Source: Nitrospirota bacterium
GTDB lineage: Bacteria > Nitrospirota > Thermodesulfovibrionia > Thermodesulfovibrionales > JdFR-88
Direction: 5' to 3'
DNA length: 64,000 bases
Assembly: GCA_021789215.1 (NCBI GenBank)
Contig: JAJYJS010000004.1
Span: 62,001 to 126,000, forward strand
Shown: positions 50,161-63,025 of the stretch, piece after piece
Layout of the letters: each line of letters starts with the position of its first letter
Position numbering within the stretch: the first letter of the stretch is position 1
Program-made: the position numbers and the translations under genes
The notes under the pieces: generated by a model
Database searches by the model: none
What the model saw: the letters and a program-made list of their open reading frames with translations, nothing else
Told to the model about the DNA's origin: nothing

Positions 50161-51939
50161 TTACTCCTTCACTACAGCCTTGAACTTGCATACGTCGAAA
50201 CAGCTCCCGCATTTAATGCACAATGCCTGGTTCAGCTTGTGAGGCTGTTTCTTCTCTCCTGTTATGGCCCCTGCCGGACACGCCCTCATGCACGCGCCGC
50301 ATCCCTTGCAAAGCGCCTCGCTAATGCTGAAGGTGATCAGCGCCCTGCACGCCTTGGCCGGACATTTCCTGTCCCTTATATGGGCCTCGTATTCATGCCT
50401 GAAATACTTCAGCGTGCTCAGGACGGGGTTCGGGGCCGTCTGCCCCAGTCCGCAAAGGGAGGTGAGCTTAATGTCCTGAGAGAGCTTTTCAAGGAGCTCT
50501 ATGTCTCCTTCCCTGCCCTCCCCTTTTGTGATGCGGTCCAGTATCTCAAGGAGCCTCTTGGTCCCTACTCTGCATGGCACGCACTTGCCGCAGGACTCCG
50601 ACTGGGTGAAGTTGAGGAAATAACGCGCCACGTTCACCATGCAGTCGTCCTCATCGAGCACTATCATGCCGCCAGAGCCCACAATCGCGCCAAGCTGCAT
50701 GAGGCTCTCGTAATCTATCTTCACGTCAAGGCAGTCCTCCGGGATGCAGCCGCCTGACGGACCTCCCGTCTGCACCGCCTTGTATTTCTTCCCGTTCTCG
50801 ATCCCTCCGCCTATCTCGAACACGATGTCCCTTAGCGGAATGCCCATCGGTATCTCTATGAGGCCCGTATTCTTCACCTTTCCGGTGAGCGCGAAGACCT
50901 TCGTGCCCCTGGACTTTTCAGTCCCCAGAGAGGCGAACCATTCCGCCCCCTTCCTTATGATGCAGGGGATGTTGGCAAGGGTCTCCACGTTATTGATGAC
51001 GGTGGGCTTTCCCCAAAGGCCGCTCGCCACCGGAAACGGCGGCTTCGCCCGCGGCATGCCCCTTTCGCCCTCTATCGAGGCTATGAGCGCCGTCTCCTCG
51101 CCGCATACGAATGCGCCCGCCCCAAGCTTGACCTTTATGTCGAAGTCCAGCCCGGAGCCAAGTATGTTTTTACCAAGCAGGTTTTTCTGCCTCGCGGCAT
51201 CCAGCGCAATCCTGAGCCGCTCCACCGCAAGCGGGTACTCCGCCCTGATATATACATATCCGTTGCTGGCGCCCACCGAATACGCCGCGATAATCATGCC
51301 CTCTATAACCGAGTGGGGATTGCCCTCTATGACCGAGCGGTCCATGAATGCGCCGGGGTCCCCCTCGTCCGCGTTGCAGATTATGTATTTGACATCCCCG
51401 GGGGACTTCCTCGCGGCCTCCCATTTCACGCCCGTGGGGAAGCCCGCTCCCCCGCGGCCCCTGAGGCCCGATTTCTTGACAAGCTCTATGACGTCCGCCG
51501 GGCCAAGCTCCGAGAGGACCTTCTTTGCCGCCTCGTAGCCGCCCCTTTCGATATAGGCCCCTATGTCTTCGGGGTCTATCTCCCCGCAGTCGTGGAGGAC
51601 GACCTTTATCTGCTTGTCATGAAATATGTGGTAGTCTTCCTTCACTTCCCATTCGGCAACGGGCCTGCCCTCCATGATGTGCTCTTTAACAATCCTGGAC
51701 ACCATCTCGGGCTTTATGTACTGGTAAGTGGTCTTCTGCCCGTCCACTATGACATCCACAAGGACGTCCCTCGCGCAAAAGCCCCTGCAGCCGACTTTTC
51801 CGGAAGAGCATTTGCCGAAGCCGGCTTCAAGCCCGTTATGTTTGAGTTCGGCCTCGAAGGCCTTGAGCACGCCTTCGCCCCCGGCGGCCATGCCGCCCGT
51901 GCCCATGCAAACCTTTATTTCCAGGTTCATGGCCATCAT
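50161..51939 (-). CDS. NuoF-like NADH-binding FeS flavoprotein subunit
   Basis: MMAMNLEIKVCMGTGG...SGLRGRGGAGFPTGVKWE; ICNADEGDPGAFMDRSV; C-terminal ferredoxin motifs CKGCGACMRACP. Confidence 0.9.
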   Translation of the reverse strand: MMAMNLEIKVCMGTGGMAAGGEGVLKAFEAELKHNGLEAGFGKCSSGKVGCRGFCARDVLVDVIVDGQKTTYQYIKPEMVSRIVKEHIMEGRPVAEWEVKEDYHIFHDKQIKVVLHDCGEIDPEDIGAYIERGGYEAAKKVLSELGPADVIELVKKSGLRGRGGAGFPTGVKWEAARKSPGDVKYIICNADEGDPGAFMDRSVIEGNPHSVIEGMIIAAYSVGASNGYVYIRAEYPLAVERLRIALDAARQKNLLGKNILGSGLDFDIKVKLGAGAFVCGEETALIASIEGERGMPRAKPPFPVASGLWGKPTVINNVETLANIPCIIRKGAEWFASLGTEKSRGTKVFALTGKVKNTGLIEIPMGIPLRDIVFEIGGGIENGKKYKAVQTGGPSGGCIPEDCLDVKIDYESLMQLGAIVGSGGMIVLDEDDCMVNVARYFLNFTQSESCGKCVPCRVGTKRLLEILDRITKGEGREGDIELLEKLSQDIKLTSLCGLGQTAPNPVLSTLKYFRHEYEAHIRDRKCPAKACRALITFSISEALCKGCGACMRACPAGAITGEKKQPHKLNQALCIKCGSCFDVCKFKAVVKE

Positions 51940-52424
51940 TGCCCGCCCTTCAGCTTCTTTATCTCTTTGTTCAATTTGTCGGTTGTCATCTTGCCGTGGA
52001 CTTCCTTGTTTATGATGATGACCGGCGCTATGCTGCACGCGCCGACACAGTTCACCTTCTCCAGCGTGAACCTCATGTCCGCCGAGGTGTCTTCGCCCTC
52101 AGGCAAGCCAAACTCCCTCACCATGTTGTCTATGAGCCTGTCGGAGCCCTTGACGTGACAGGCCGTGCCGGAACAGGCCGTTATGATGTTCCTGCCCCTG
52201 GGCTTGAAATGGAACTGCGCATAAAAGGTCGCCACGCCATAAAAATGGCTCCTCGGCATCTCCATCTTGTCTGCCACAAAATTCACCGCCTTTTCAGCTA
52301 CATAGCCGAATGAGCTTTCAAGCTCCTGGAGGACGGCTATCACGCTGCCCTTCTGGCCGGCGTATTTCGCGCAGATGCCTTCAAGTTTCTCTATTTCTGC
52401 TTCGGTAAGCGCTGTTTCTGGCAT
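51936..52424 (-). CDS. NuoE-like 2Fe-2S subunit
   Basis: MPETALTEAEIEKLEGICAKY...FHFKPRGRNIITACSGTACHVKGSDRL...VNCVGACSIAPVIIIN. Confidence 0.9.
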   Translation of the reverse strand: MPETALTEAEIEKLEGICAKYAGQKGSVIAVLQELESSFGYVAEKAVNFVADKMEMPRSHFYGVATFYAQFHFKPRGRNIITACSGTACHVKGSDRLIDNMVREFGLPEGEDTSADMRFTLEKVNCVGACSIAPVIIINKEVHGKMTTDKLNKEIKKLKGGQ

Positions 52425-52612
52425 TTTTCTATTTGCTCTCCTTGTTTTTGATGCGGAAACCAGCAAGTTTATTATTTTACCAGCGGAAAAAATACAAATT
52501 CAATCCACTATCGTATTATAAATATTTCAAATAGATTTCAGCCATTTTTAAACTAAAAACCTTATAAAAGCCCTACAAGGCCTTTTTAGCTCGGCCTGTT
52601 TTATAATCTAAT

Positions 52613-53776
52613 ATGGTCTACCTGGACAATAACGCAAGCACCCGGCCCGCGCCGGAGGTGACGGAGTTGATTTGCGGGCTCCTGAACGGTTCTTATGGGA
52701 ACCCCTCAAGCAGCCATATACCGGGAATTGAAGCAAGAAAGGCCATCGAAAATGCGCGGGAGCAGACGGCGGCCCTGATAGGGGCGTCCTCGCCGGGCGA
52801 GGTGTATTTCACATCCGGCGGTACGGAATCCAACAACATCGCCATATCCGGGGCTGCGGCGCTCGCAGGGCGCGGCCATATAATAAGCACGGTGATAGAG
52901 CACCCCGCTGTGCTGAACCCTTTAAAGGCGCTTAAAGACGCAGGATTTTTTGAGATAACTCTTGTCCCGGTGGACGGAAACGGCATTGCCAGCGTACGGG
53001 AGATAGAAAAGGCCATGAGGAAAGACACCGCGCTCATTACCGTAATGCACGCCAACAACGAGACCGGGACTATAGAGCCGGTTGAAGAGATAGGGGCCCT
53101 GGCCAGGCAAAGGGGCATCCTCTTCCATACGGACGCCGCGCAGTCCGTGGGCAAGATCGCCGTCGACGTGCGGAAGATGAATGTAGACATGCTCTCGATA
53201 GCGGGACACAAGTTCCACGCCCCAAAGGGTATTGGCGCGCTCTACGTAAGAGAGGGCGTGAAGATAAAAAATACAATAATGTACGGGGCCGGGCATGAGC
53301 GCGGAATGAGGCCGGGCACCGAGAACACCCCTTACATCGCGGGGCTTGGAAAGGCCTGCGAACTGGCGGGAAAGGCTTTTTTATCCGGCAGCCCGGAGGC
53401 CGTCTCAAGGCTGGGAGAGCTTCTTTTCAGCCTGCTGAAAAAAGAGATGCCGGATATTGCGGTGAACTGCGAAGGAGCGGGAAGGCTTCCCAATACGCTC
53501 AGCCTCCGCATCCCCGGGATTGACGGCCCCGCGCTCGTTTCTGCCCTGAAGGAGAGCGTTGCCATTTCCGCGGGCTCGGCCTGCCATGAGGGGACCAAAA
53601 GCCCGTCCGGCGTGCTGAAGGCGATAGGTCTGTCAGATGAGGAAGCATTTTCAACTGTGAGGATAAGCCTCGGCAGATACACGACGGAGGAGGAAATCAG
53701 AGAGGCGGCAGGACATCTCCAAAGGGCTTGTCTTCAACTGGCCCAAGCACGGTCAGGACGGGGCTTCTGCCTGTAA
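52613..53776 (+). CDS. NifS/IscS-type cysteine desulfurase
   Basis: 387 aa; MVYLDNNASTRPAPEV; MHANNETGTIEPVEEI; AGHKFHAPKGIGALYVR; SAGSACHEG. Confidence 0.95.
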   Translation: MVYLDNNASTRPAPEVTELICGLLNGSYGNPSSSHIPGIEARKAIENAREQTAALIGASSPGEVYFTSGGTESNNIAISGAAALAGRGHIISTVIEHPAVLNPLKALKDAGFFEITLVPVDGNGIASVREIEKAMRKDTALITVMHANNETGTIEPVEEIGALARQRGILFHTDAAQSVGKIAVDVRKMNVDMLSIAGHKFHAPKGIGALYVREGVKIKNTIMYGAGHERGMRPGTENTPYIAGLGKACELAGKAFLSGSPEAVSRLGELLFSLLKKEMPDIAVNCEGAGRLPNTLSLRIPGIDGPALVSALKESVAISAGSACHEGTKSPSGVLKAIGLSDEEAFSTVRISLGRYTTEEEIREAAGHLQRACLQLAQARSGRGFCL

Positions 53777-55034
53777 ACAACTTCTCAGCGGCCTCTTTCA
53801 GCCCTGAAAGGCTCACTGCATCTATGTCCCTGATTATCTCCTGCGGCGTAAAGTGTTTCTGGAAGTAGATCTCCTGCTTGGCTATGTTCTGCATCCTGCT
53901 GTTTGTGGACTCAAGCCCCAGGATGAGGTTCCCCTTCAACTGCTCCTTTGCCCTGTCCAGTTCCGCCTGCTCAAGGCTTTCGGGCAGGCCAGAGAGGTCT
54001 TTCAAGACCAGCGAGACGACCTCCTCGAAATTCTTCTTCCCGGTGCCCGCGTAAATCCCGAAGGTGCCCGTATCGACGTAGGATGAAATGAAGGAATATA
54101 TGGTATAGACAAGCCCGCGCTTCTCCCTTATCTCCTGGAAAAGCCTGGAGCTTATGCCTGCCCCAATGATGGTGTTCAGCACATAGTACTCGTAGCGGAG
54201 CGGGTGTGCCTGCGAAAACCCCTGGACGCCAAAACAGAGGTGCACCTCGGAGAGGTCTTTCCTGTGCATGAAGACACCCTTGCCGAAGGCCGGCGCGTGC
54301 GGGGCCGCAGGCTCGGAGCCCCTCCTGAGCCCGCCAAGCTTCTCGTTCAGGATGCCCAGCAGCCTGTCGTGGTCGAAGCTTCCGGCGCAGGAGACTATGG
54401 TGTCCTTGGTGCCATAGAACTTCTTGATGTGGTTCAGGAAATCCTGCCTTTTCATGGCCTTTATGGTGGCCCTTGTGCCAAGCACCGGCTGGCCCACACC
54501 CTCCGCTCCCCATACGTCCCGGCTGAAGAGGTCGTGGACGAGGTCGTCCGGCGTGTCCTCCACCATCTTTATCTCTTCCTTGATTACGCCGCGCTCCTTC
54601 TCGATGTCCTCTTCGGAAAGCGTGGAATGGCAGAAAATGTCCGAGAGAAGGTCGATGCCGGTCTCTATGTGCTCGTCCAGCACCTTCACGTAAAACGTGG
54701 TGTTTTCCTTGGCGGTGAAGGCGTTGAGGTCGCCGCCTATCCCGTCTATGGTCACGGCTATGTCCCTGGCCGAGCGCCTTTTCGTGCCCTTGAAGAACAT
54801 GTGCTCAAGGAAATGGGAGATGCCGTTTTTGCCCTGGGCCTCGTGCCTGGAACCCACCTTCACCCATATGCCCACGGCAAAGGAGCGCACCCCTTTCAAC
54901 TGCTCGGACACAACGGTTATCCCGTTTTCGAGATGCTCTTTCCTGAACACTTCTTTTCTTTTTCCCTTCCCCGGTTTTTCCTTGCTCTTTATCTTTGAAG
55001 ACAGGGGGACAGACCTGAAAAAAAATCCGCCCAT
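53697..55034 (-). CDS. M16-family zinc peptidase
   Basis: 445 aa; KNGISHFLEHMFFKGTKRRSARDIA (HxxEH). Confidence 0.95.
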   Translation of the reverse strand: MGGFFFRSVPLSSKIKSKEKPGKGKRKEVFRKEHLENGITVVSEQLKGVRSFAVGIWVKVGSRHEAQGKNGISHFLEHMFFKGTKRRSARDIAVTIDGIGGDLNAFTAKENTTFYVKVLDEHIETGIDLLSDIFCHSTLSEEDIEKERGVIKEEIKMVEDTPDDLVHDLFSRDVWGAEGVGQPVLGTRATIKAMKRQDFLNHIKKFYGTKDTIVSCAGSFDHDRLLGILNEKLGGLRRGSEPAAPHAPAFGKGVFMHRKDLSEVHLCFGVQGFSQAHPLRYEYYVLNTIIGAGISSRLFQEIREKRGLVYTIYSFISSYVDTGTFGIYAGTGKKNFEEVVSLVLKDLSGLPESLEQAELDRAKEQLKGNLILGLESTNSRMQNIAKQEIYFQKHFTPQEIIRDIDAVSLSGLKEAAEKLFTGRSPVLTVLGPVEDKPFGDVLPPL

Positions 55035-55107
55035 GTTGTGATTCAGCGCTGCCTGGGATTTTTTCCGGGGGCGTTTTTTATCTCAGCGCCCCCGTTTATT
55101 CGCCGGA

Positions 55108-57189
55108 CTATTCGTCCTGCTTAAGAAGCTCTTTCCTTGAAAGCCTGACGCGGCCCTGCTTGTCTATCTCTATCACCTTCACGTCCACCTCGTCGCCCAC
55201 CTGGAGGACGTCGGTGACCTTCGCTATGCGCTTATGGGCTATCTGGGATATGTGCACGAGCCCGTCAACGCCGGGCAGTATCTCCACGAACGCGCCAAAG
55301 TCGGTTATCCGCACGACCTTGCCCTTGTAGACCTTGCCAAGCTCGGCCTCGGCAACGATGCCCAGAATTATCTCCTTGGCCTTCATGGCGGAGGCCTCAT
55401 CGGCGGAGGCGATGTTCACGAGGCCGGAATCGTCGATATCTATTTTGACGCCCGTCTCCTCCACAATGCCCCTTATGACCTTGCCGCCCGTGCCGATTAC
55501 TTCCCTTATCTTGTCGGGCTTTATCTGCATGGTATAAATGCGCGGCGCGTGCGGCGCAAGGTTTTCTCTCGGGGCCGAAAGCACCTCGCTCATCTTGCCG
55601 AGGATGTGCAGCCTGCCAGCGCGGGCCCTCTCCAGGGCCTGAGCCATAATGTCCCTGTTGATCCCGGCTTTTTTCACATCCATCTGGAATGCTGTTATAC
55701 CCTTGTCCGTTCCGGTCACCTTGAAGTCCATGTCCCCAAGGTGGTCCTCAAGGCCAAGGATGTCCGTAAGGATGACTATCTTTTCGCCCTCGATAACGAG
55801 CCCCATCGCTATGCCCGCAACGGGCGCCTTTATGGGGATGCCCCCGTCCATCAGCGCAAGCGTTGACGCGCAGACCGTGGCCATCGACGAGGAGCCGTTG
55901 GACTCCAGGATGTCGGAAACTATCCTTATCGTATAGGGAAATGTCTCCTTGGGCGGTATCATCGGCCTTATCGCCCTTTCGGCAAGCGCGCCGTGGCCGA
56001 TCTCCCTCCTGCCGGGCCCCCTCAGGAATTTCACTTCGCCCACGCTGAACGGCGGGAAATTGTAGTGGAGCATGAAAGTCTTGTAGCTCTCGCCCTCGAG
56101 GGCGTCTATCTTCTGCTCGTCTTCCGAGGTGCCAAGGGTGGCAACGCAGAGCGCCTGGGTCTCGCCCCTCACGAACAGGGCCGAGCCATGCGCCCTGGGA
56201 AGGAACCCGGCCTTTCCGTAAATGGGCCTTATCTCGTCGGGCCTTCTGCCGTCGGCCCTCTTGTTCTCGTTTATTATCATGGCCCGCACCAGCTCCTTCT
56301 CTATGTCGAAGAAGAGGTCGGATATCTCGCGGCTCCTGTCATTCTCAGGGTCGTTCAGCTTTTCGATGGCCTCGGCCCTTATCTGGTCAAGCGCCGTCTG
56401 CCTCTTGAGCTTGTCCGGTATCACAAGGCACTCGGACATCTGTCCAAGCACCAGATCCTTTATCTTCTGCTTGAACTCCTCGTCCTTGGCCGGAGGGACG
56501 ACCTCCCTCTTGGGCTTGCCGGCCTTTTCGCGCAGTTCGTGCTGGAAACGGCATATCTTCCTTATCTCGGCGTGGGCCGTGTCTATGGCCTCAAGCAGCA
56601 GCGATTCGGAAATCTCGTTCGCCCCGCCCTCGACCATGACTATGAACTCCTCCGTCCCGGCCACCGTGATGTTCAGGTCGAGGCCCTCGGCCTCGGCCAG
56701 CGTGGGGTTGACTATGAGCTGGCCCTCCTTCGAGCCTATCTTCACGGCCCCGACCGGCCCGTTGAACGGGATGTCGGAGAGCATGAGCGCCGAGGACATG
56801 CCTATTATGCCCAGGACATCGGAGATGTTCTCCTCTCCAAAGGACAGGAGCGAGGCTATGCCCTGCGTTTCGGAGAAGAACCCCTTGGGGAAGAGCGGCC
56901 TTATCGGCCTGTCTATGAGCCTCGATGTAAGCACCTCTTTTTCGGAGGGCTTCCCCTCTCTCTTGAAAAAGCCGCCGGGTATCTTTCCCGCGGCATACGC
57001 CTTTTCCTGGTAATCTATGGTAAGCGGGAAGAAATCGAGCCCTTCCTTTACCCTTTTTTCGGCCACGACTGTCGCAAGCACCACGGTGTCCCCGTATCTT
57101 GCCACGACCGCGCCATCAGACTGTCTCGCCATTTCGCCGGTTTCGATTACAAGCTTGCCCCGGCCGATTTCGGTCTCTAATCTTGTCAT
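55108..57189 (-). CDS. pnp: Polyribonucleotide nucleotidyltransferase
   Basis: 693 aa; GRREIGHGALAERAIRPMIP; C-terminal KH and S1 domains; next to rpsO. Confidence 0.97.
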   Translation of the reverse strand: MTRLETEIGRGKLVIETGEMARQSDGAVVARYGDTVVLATVVAEKRVKEGLDFFPLTIDYQEKAYAAGKIPGGFFKREGKPSEKEVLTSRLIDRPIRPLFPKGFFSETQGIASLLSFGEENISDVLGIIGMSSALMLSDIPFNGPVGAVKIGSKEGQLIVNPTLAEAEGLDLNITVAGTEEFIVMVEGGANEISESLLLEAIDTAHAEIRKICRFQHELREKAGKPKREVVPPAKDEEFKQKIKDLVLGQMSECLVIPDKLKRQTALDQIRAEAIEKLNDPENDRSREISDLFFDIEKELVRAMIINENKRADGRRPDEIRPIYGKAGFLPRAHGSALFVRGETQALCVATLGTSEDEQKIDALEGESYKTFMLHYNFPPFSVGEVKFLRGPGRREIGHGALAERAIRPMIPPKETFPYTIRIVSDILESNGSSSMATVCASTLALMDGGIPIKAPVAGIAMGLVIEGEKIVILTDILGLEDHLGDMDFKVTGTDKGITAFQMDVKKAGINRDIMAQALERARAGRLHILGKMSEVLSAPRENLAPHAPRIYTMQIKPDKIREVIGTGGKVIRGIVEETGVKIDIDDSGLVNIASADEASAMKAKEIILGIVAEAELGKVYKGKVVRITDFGAFVEILPGVDGLVHISQIAHKRIAKVTDVLQVGDEVDVKVIEIDKQGRVRLSRKELLKQDE

Positions 57190-57204
57190 TTTTTCCTTTT
57201 TCTC

Positions 57205-57474
57205 TTATTTCCGGAGGCCCAGGCTCTCGACTACCTTTTCGTAGCGCGGGCGGTTGCTGGACTTGAGGTAATCAAGCAGCTTCCTGCGCTTGCCGACGAG
57301 CATCAGAAGGCCCCTTCTGGAGTGGTGATCTTTAGCGTGAGTCTTGAAATGTTCAGTGAGATAGCTTATACGCTCGCTGAGGAGCGCTATCTGGACCTCG
57401 GCTGAACCGGTGTCCGTTTCGTGGATTTTATATTGTCCGATTATATCCTGTTTTTTCTCCTTGTCGAGTGCCAT
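57205..57474 (-). CDS. rpsO: 30S ribosomal protein S15
   Basis: 89 aa; [51 protein letters not shown]. Confidence 0.97.
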   Translation of the reverse strand: MALDKEKKQDIIGQYKIHETDTGSAEVQIALLSERISYLTEHFKTHAKDHHSRRGLLMLVGKRRKLLDYLKSSNRPRYEKVVESLGLRK

Positions 57475-57680
57475 CTGTACTCCTTTTAAGCTCCTTTCCT
57501 GCTTTTCAGTTTATATTCTATTTTACCTTCAATTTGATACAATAGCACAACTGCAGTATCCCTGTAAAGGACATTGCAGCAAAAGTTTTTTTAAAATTCA
57601 TAAGTTAGCGCAGGCACGGGCGGAAAGAAATCCGTTCACCCTTGCCGCCGCATATGTTAGAATAGAAAAACCCGTCATGT

Positions 57681-57754
57681 GCGCCCATAGCTCAGCTGGA
57701 TAGAGCGTCGGACTACGAATCCGCAGGTCGGGGGTTCGAATCCCTCTGGGCGCG
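57681..57754 (+). tRNA. tRNA-Arg (anticodon ACG)
   Basis: GCGCCCA/TGGGCGC acceptor stem, anticodon loop CTACGAA, T arm GGGGGTTCGAATCCCTC. Confidence 0.95.
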
Positions 57755-58939
57755 CTTTATTTTCAAGGAGTTTCCCTCATACGTCTCCACTCCCCTGCCG
57801 CCCAACGTGATAAAATCGTGATAATCACGCCCTGCCTCCAGCGCATCGACCAGGCCCCGCAGGCTCTCGGCATTGTGCCTGGCGTATCTCATGGTCGTCT
57901 GAAGCTGCGAATGATCGAGCACAGAGGCAATCGCGTAAATATCCTTGCCCGCGCGTCCCAGGCGGGTACCCACGGTATGCCTTAGGTCATGAAACCGGAG
58001 CCTGCCGACTTTCGCCAGCTTCAGCGCCTTGTACCACTCCCTTAGCATGTTCCGGGCGATAAAAGGGGTCCCTGCGGATGTTGTAAACACATAACCCGAA
58101 ATTGATCGGGTTTTCGCCTTCTCGTTAAGCAGGCGGCAGACGGTCTCATTCATGGGCACCGCCCTCCAGGAGTTCGTCTTTTCGTTATAGGACTCGAAAG
58201 CCCTGCCCGGAAGATCGATCTTCTCCCAACGCATCTTAAGGACCTCTCCTTCTCTTATCCCGGTGTTCAGGGCAATGATAGCCATCTCCGCCAATTGACC
58301 GCCAAGAAAGCCCTTACAGGCCTCCAAAAGCCTGTTTTCTTCCTCTAGGGTTAGGCATCTGCCGGTATTGTCATTGTCCTCTTTCTCCCGTGGAACGAGC
58401 TGGCAGGGATTCTCTTTTACCCACCTCCAAAGCCGCGCCAGATTAAAGGCCTTGCTGAGCATGGCAAGCTCCCTGTTTCTAGTTCCGGGCCGGCACTTTC
58501 GCTCTTGCCGCAATTCCAGGCAATCTTCCGTCTGCGGTTCATGCCTGCAATTCCCGCATTGCCCGGAGCCCGGCACGCACGTCTGCTCCCGGCGATAGGA
58601 AACATACCGCATTACAAGGTCGGTATCGATCTTGTCCAGGGTCAGACCGGAAAAGAAGCTGTCCAGATGGGGCAGCATGCTTTTATACCGCCTTTGAGTC
58701 ATCGGCTCTTTTGTTGGGGCATGTTCCGCCATGAATCTTTCCATCATGTCCTTAAAGGTGTACTGTTTGGCCCTGTCGACCTCAAACCATCTGCCCTCAA
58801 CAATTTGGGTCTCGACCTTGGCAAGTATCTTTTCCGCCAGCTTTTTATTGGCAGTGCCGGTGCTTTGCCGGTGCTGTTTCCCATCGGCTGAAAAACTCAT
58901 CCACCAGATCGGCGAATCAGGCCGCCTGTATAGTCCCAT
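57713..58939 (-). CDS. Tyrosine-type site-specific integrase
   Basis: 408 aa; LRFHDLRHTVGTRLGRAGKDIYAIASVLDHSQLQTTMRYARH; C-terminus KRAQRDSNPRPADS encoded within tRNA-Arg. Confidence 0.95.
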   Translation of the reverse strand: MGLYRRPDSPIWWMSFSADGKQHRQSTGTANKKLAEKILAKVETQIVEGRWFEVDRAKQYTFKDMMERFMAEHAPTKEPMTQRRYKSMLPHLDSFFSGLTLDKIDTDLVMRYVSYRREQTCVPGSGQCGNCRHEPQTEDCLELRQERKCRPGTRNRELAMLSKAFNLARLWRWVKENPCQLVPREKEDNDNTGRCLTLEEENRLLEACKGFLGGQLAEMAIIALNTGIREGEVLKMRWEKIDLPGRAFESYNEKTNSWRAVPMNETVCRLLNEKAKTRSISGYVFTTSAGTPFIARNMLREWYKALKLAKVGRLRFHDLRHTVGTRLGRAGKDIYAIASVLDHSQLQTTMRYARHNAESLRGLVDALEAGRDYHDFITLGGRGVETYEGNSLKIKRAQRDSNPRPADS

Positions 58940-59122
58940 GTTAAACTGCCCTCCTTTCCGGGACTAAACAAGGCTTGAAAATACCGACAATATTATAGCA
59001 CTGCCGTTCAGGCAGGCGTCATCGACCACGAACTGCTCTTTTCCCCTTATGTTCCGGATTTCAAGTACTTTTTCGCTCATATTGCCTCCTTGGCTTTTTC
59101 CCCCTTATAGAGATATAGACAT

Positions 59123-59226
59123 GGGGGCAACCCCCTCCTCTCAAAAACACAGGGTTTTCCGTGGGTATTTCCGGGTTATTTCCGTGGGTTTTCCGGCCAT
59201 TTTCAGAAGGCAAGGGGGTTGCCCCC
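59123..59226. repeat. Inverted repeats enclosing short phased direct repeats
   Basis: GGGGGCAACCCCCT (59123-59136) and AGGGGGTTGCCCCC (59213-59226); between them TTTCCG units at 59156, 59168, 59179, 59190. Confidence 0.7.
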
Positions 59227-59373
59227 CCTGCTATTTATATATGGAGGGTTTGAAAGAGACCAATAACGAACGTTTGTTCTTTTTTGAAAATGTGAGAATT
59301 GATAACCTTGTTATTTTTTTGAAATTGTGAGATTCCGGGCAACCATTTGCCGGTGAATGAAAGGAGAACAAAA

Positions 59374-59884
59374 AATGCTAGAAGAAATTGCCTGGCACTA
59401 CGGCATGACGGAGGCCTCCTTGAGGTTTCTAATCAGGCACGGGATCATCCAGGAAGATTTGACCGAAAGGAATCTGGATTTTCTTTCGGATTTGGGCCAG
59501 ATATGGCAGGACCTGGACTGGCTGAAGATAAGCCTCCGGAGGCGGATCAAGTCAAAGGCGCTAAGGGAAAAATTTATCCGAGAACTGGACCTGACCAAGC
59601 CCGAGCGGTACGTCCTGAACCGTTACCTGAACGCCAAGGGGCGGCTTTCGATTGGGACGGTAGCCGCAGAGCTTTCAATGAATTACGGCATGCCTGAAGG
59701 TATAGCCAAGGGAGTAGTCAGGAAAATGCGGGGGCAGGTCTATATGACAAGGTATAGGCAAAAGCCGGGCAAGAACGGGCAGAGAAGGCCTCGGGCTGAA
59801 AACCGGGCGGCCGCCCGGCAGGGTGGCCGCAGCTCATTCGACGAACAGACCGCGACCAGAAACATTTTTGGTCTTCAGCCATGA
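59374..59884 (+). CDS. Hypothetical protein of the integrase island, possible DNA-binding
   Basis: MLEEIAWHYGMTEASLRFLIRHGIIQEDLTERNLDFLSDLGQIWQDL; SD AAAGGAGAAC upstream. Confidence 0.55.
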
Positions 59885-59983
59885 AGGGCTTGATAATGCC
59901 GTTAATGCCGTGCGGTCGTGATCGAAAGCTCTGCTGATGGTATAATTTGAAGGTATTTTAAGATTCGGCATAGGAGAGAATAT

Positions 59984-60189
59984 ATGGCGAAAGAATTTAC
60001 CGTAATCATCGAGCAGGATGAAGAAGGCTACTACGTTTCGGAAGTGCCGGAGCTGCCCGGATGCCACACCCAGGCTAAATCCCTCGATAAACTCATGGAG
60101 AGGACCAGGGAGGCCATTCAACTCTGCCTTGAGGTTGCAGGGAAAGGCCGTCCTTCAACTCACCTTGTAGGCGTACAGAAAATCGCCAT

Positions 60190-60193
<4 letters not shown>
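59984..60193 (+). CDS. HicB-type antitoxin
   Basis: 69 aa; FTVIIEQDEEGYYVSEVPELPGCHTQAKSLDKLMERTREAIQLCLE. Confidence 0.9.

Positions 60194-63025
<2,832 letters not shown>

Noticed and set aside
47483-50212. Split formate dehydrogenase as a pseudogene with a nonsense mutation
   Set aside because: The stop is UGA at the known Sec position, in frame, with a SECIS-like hairpin
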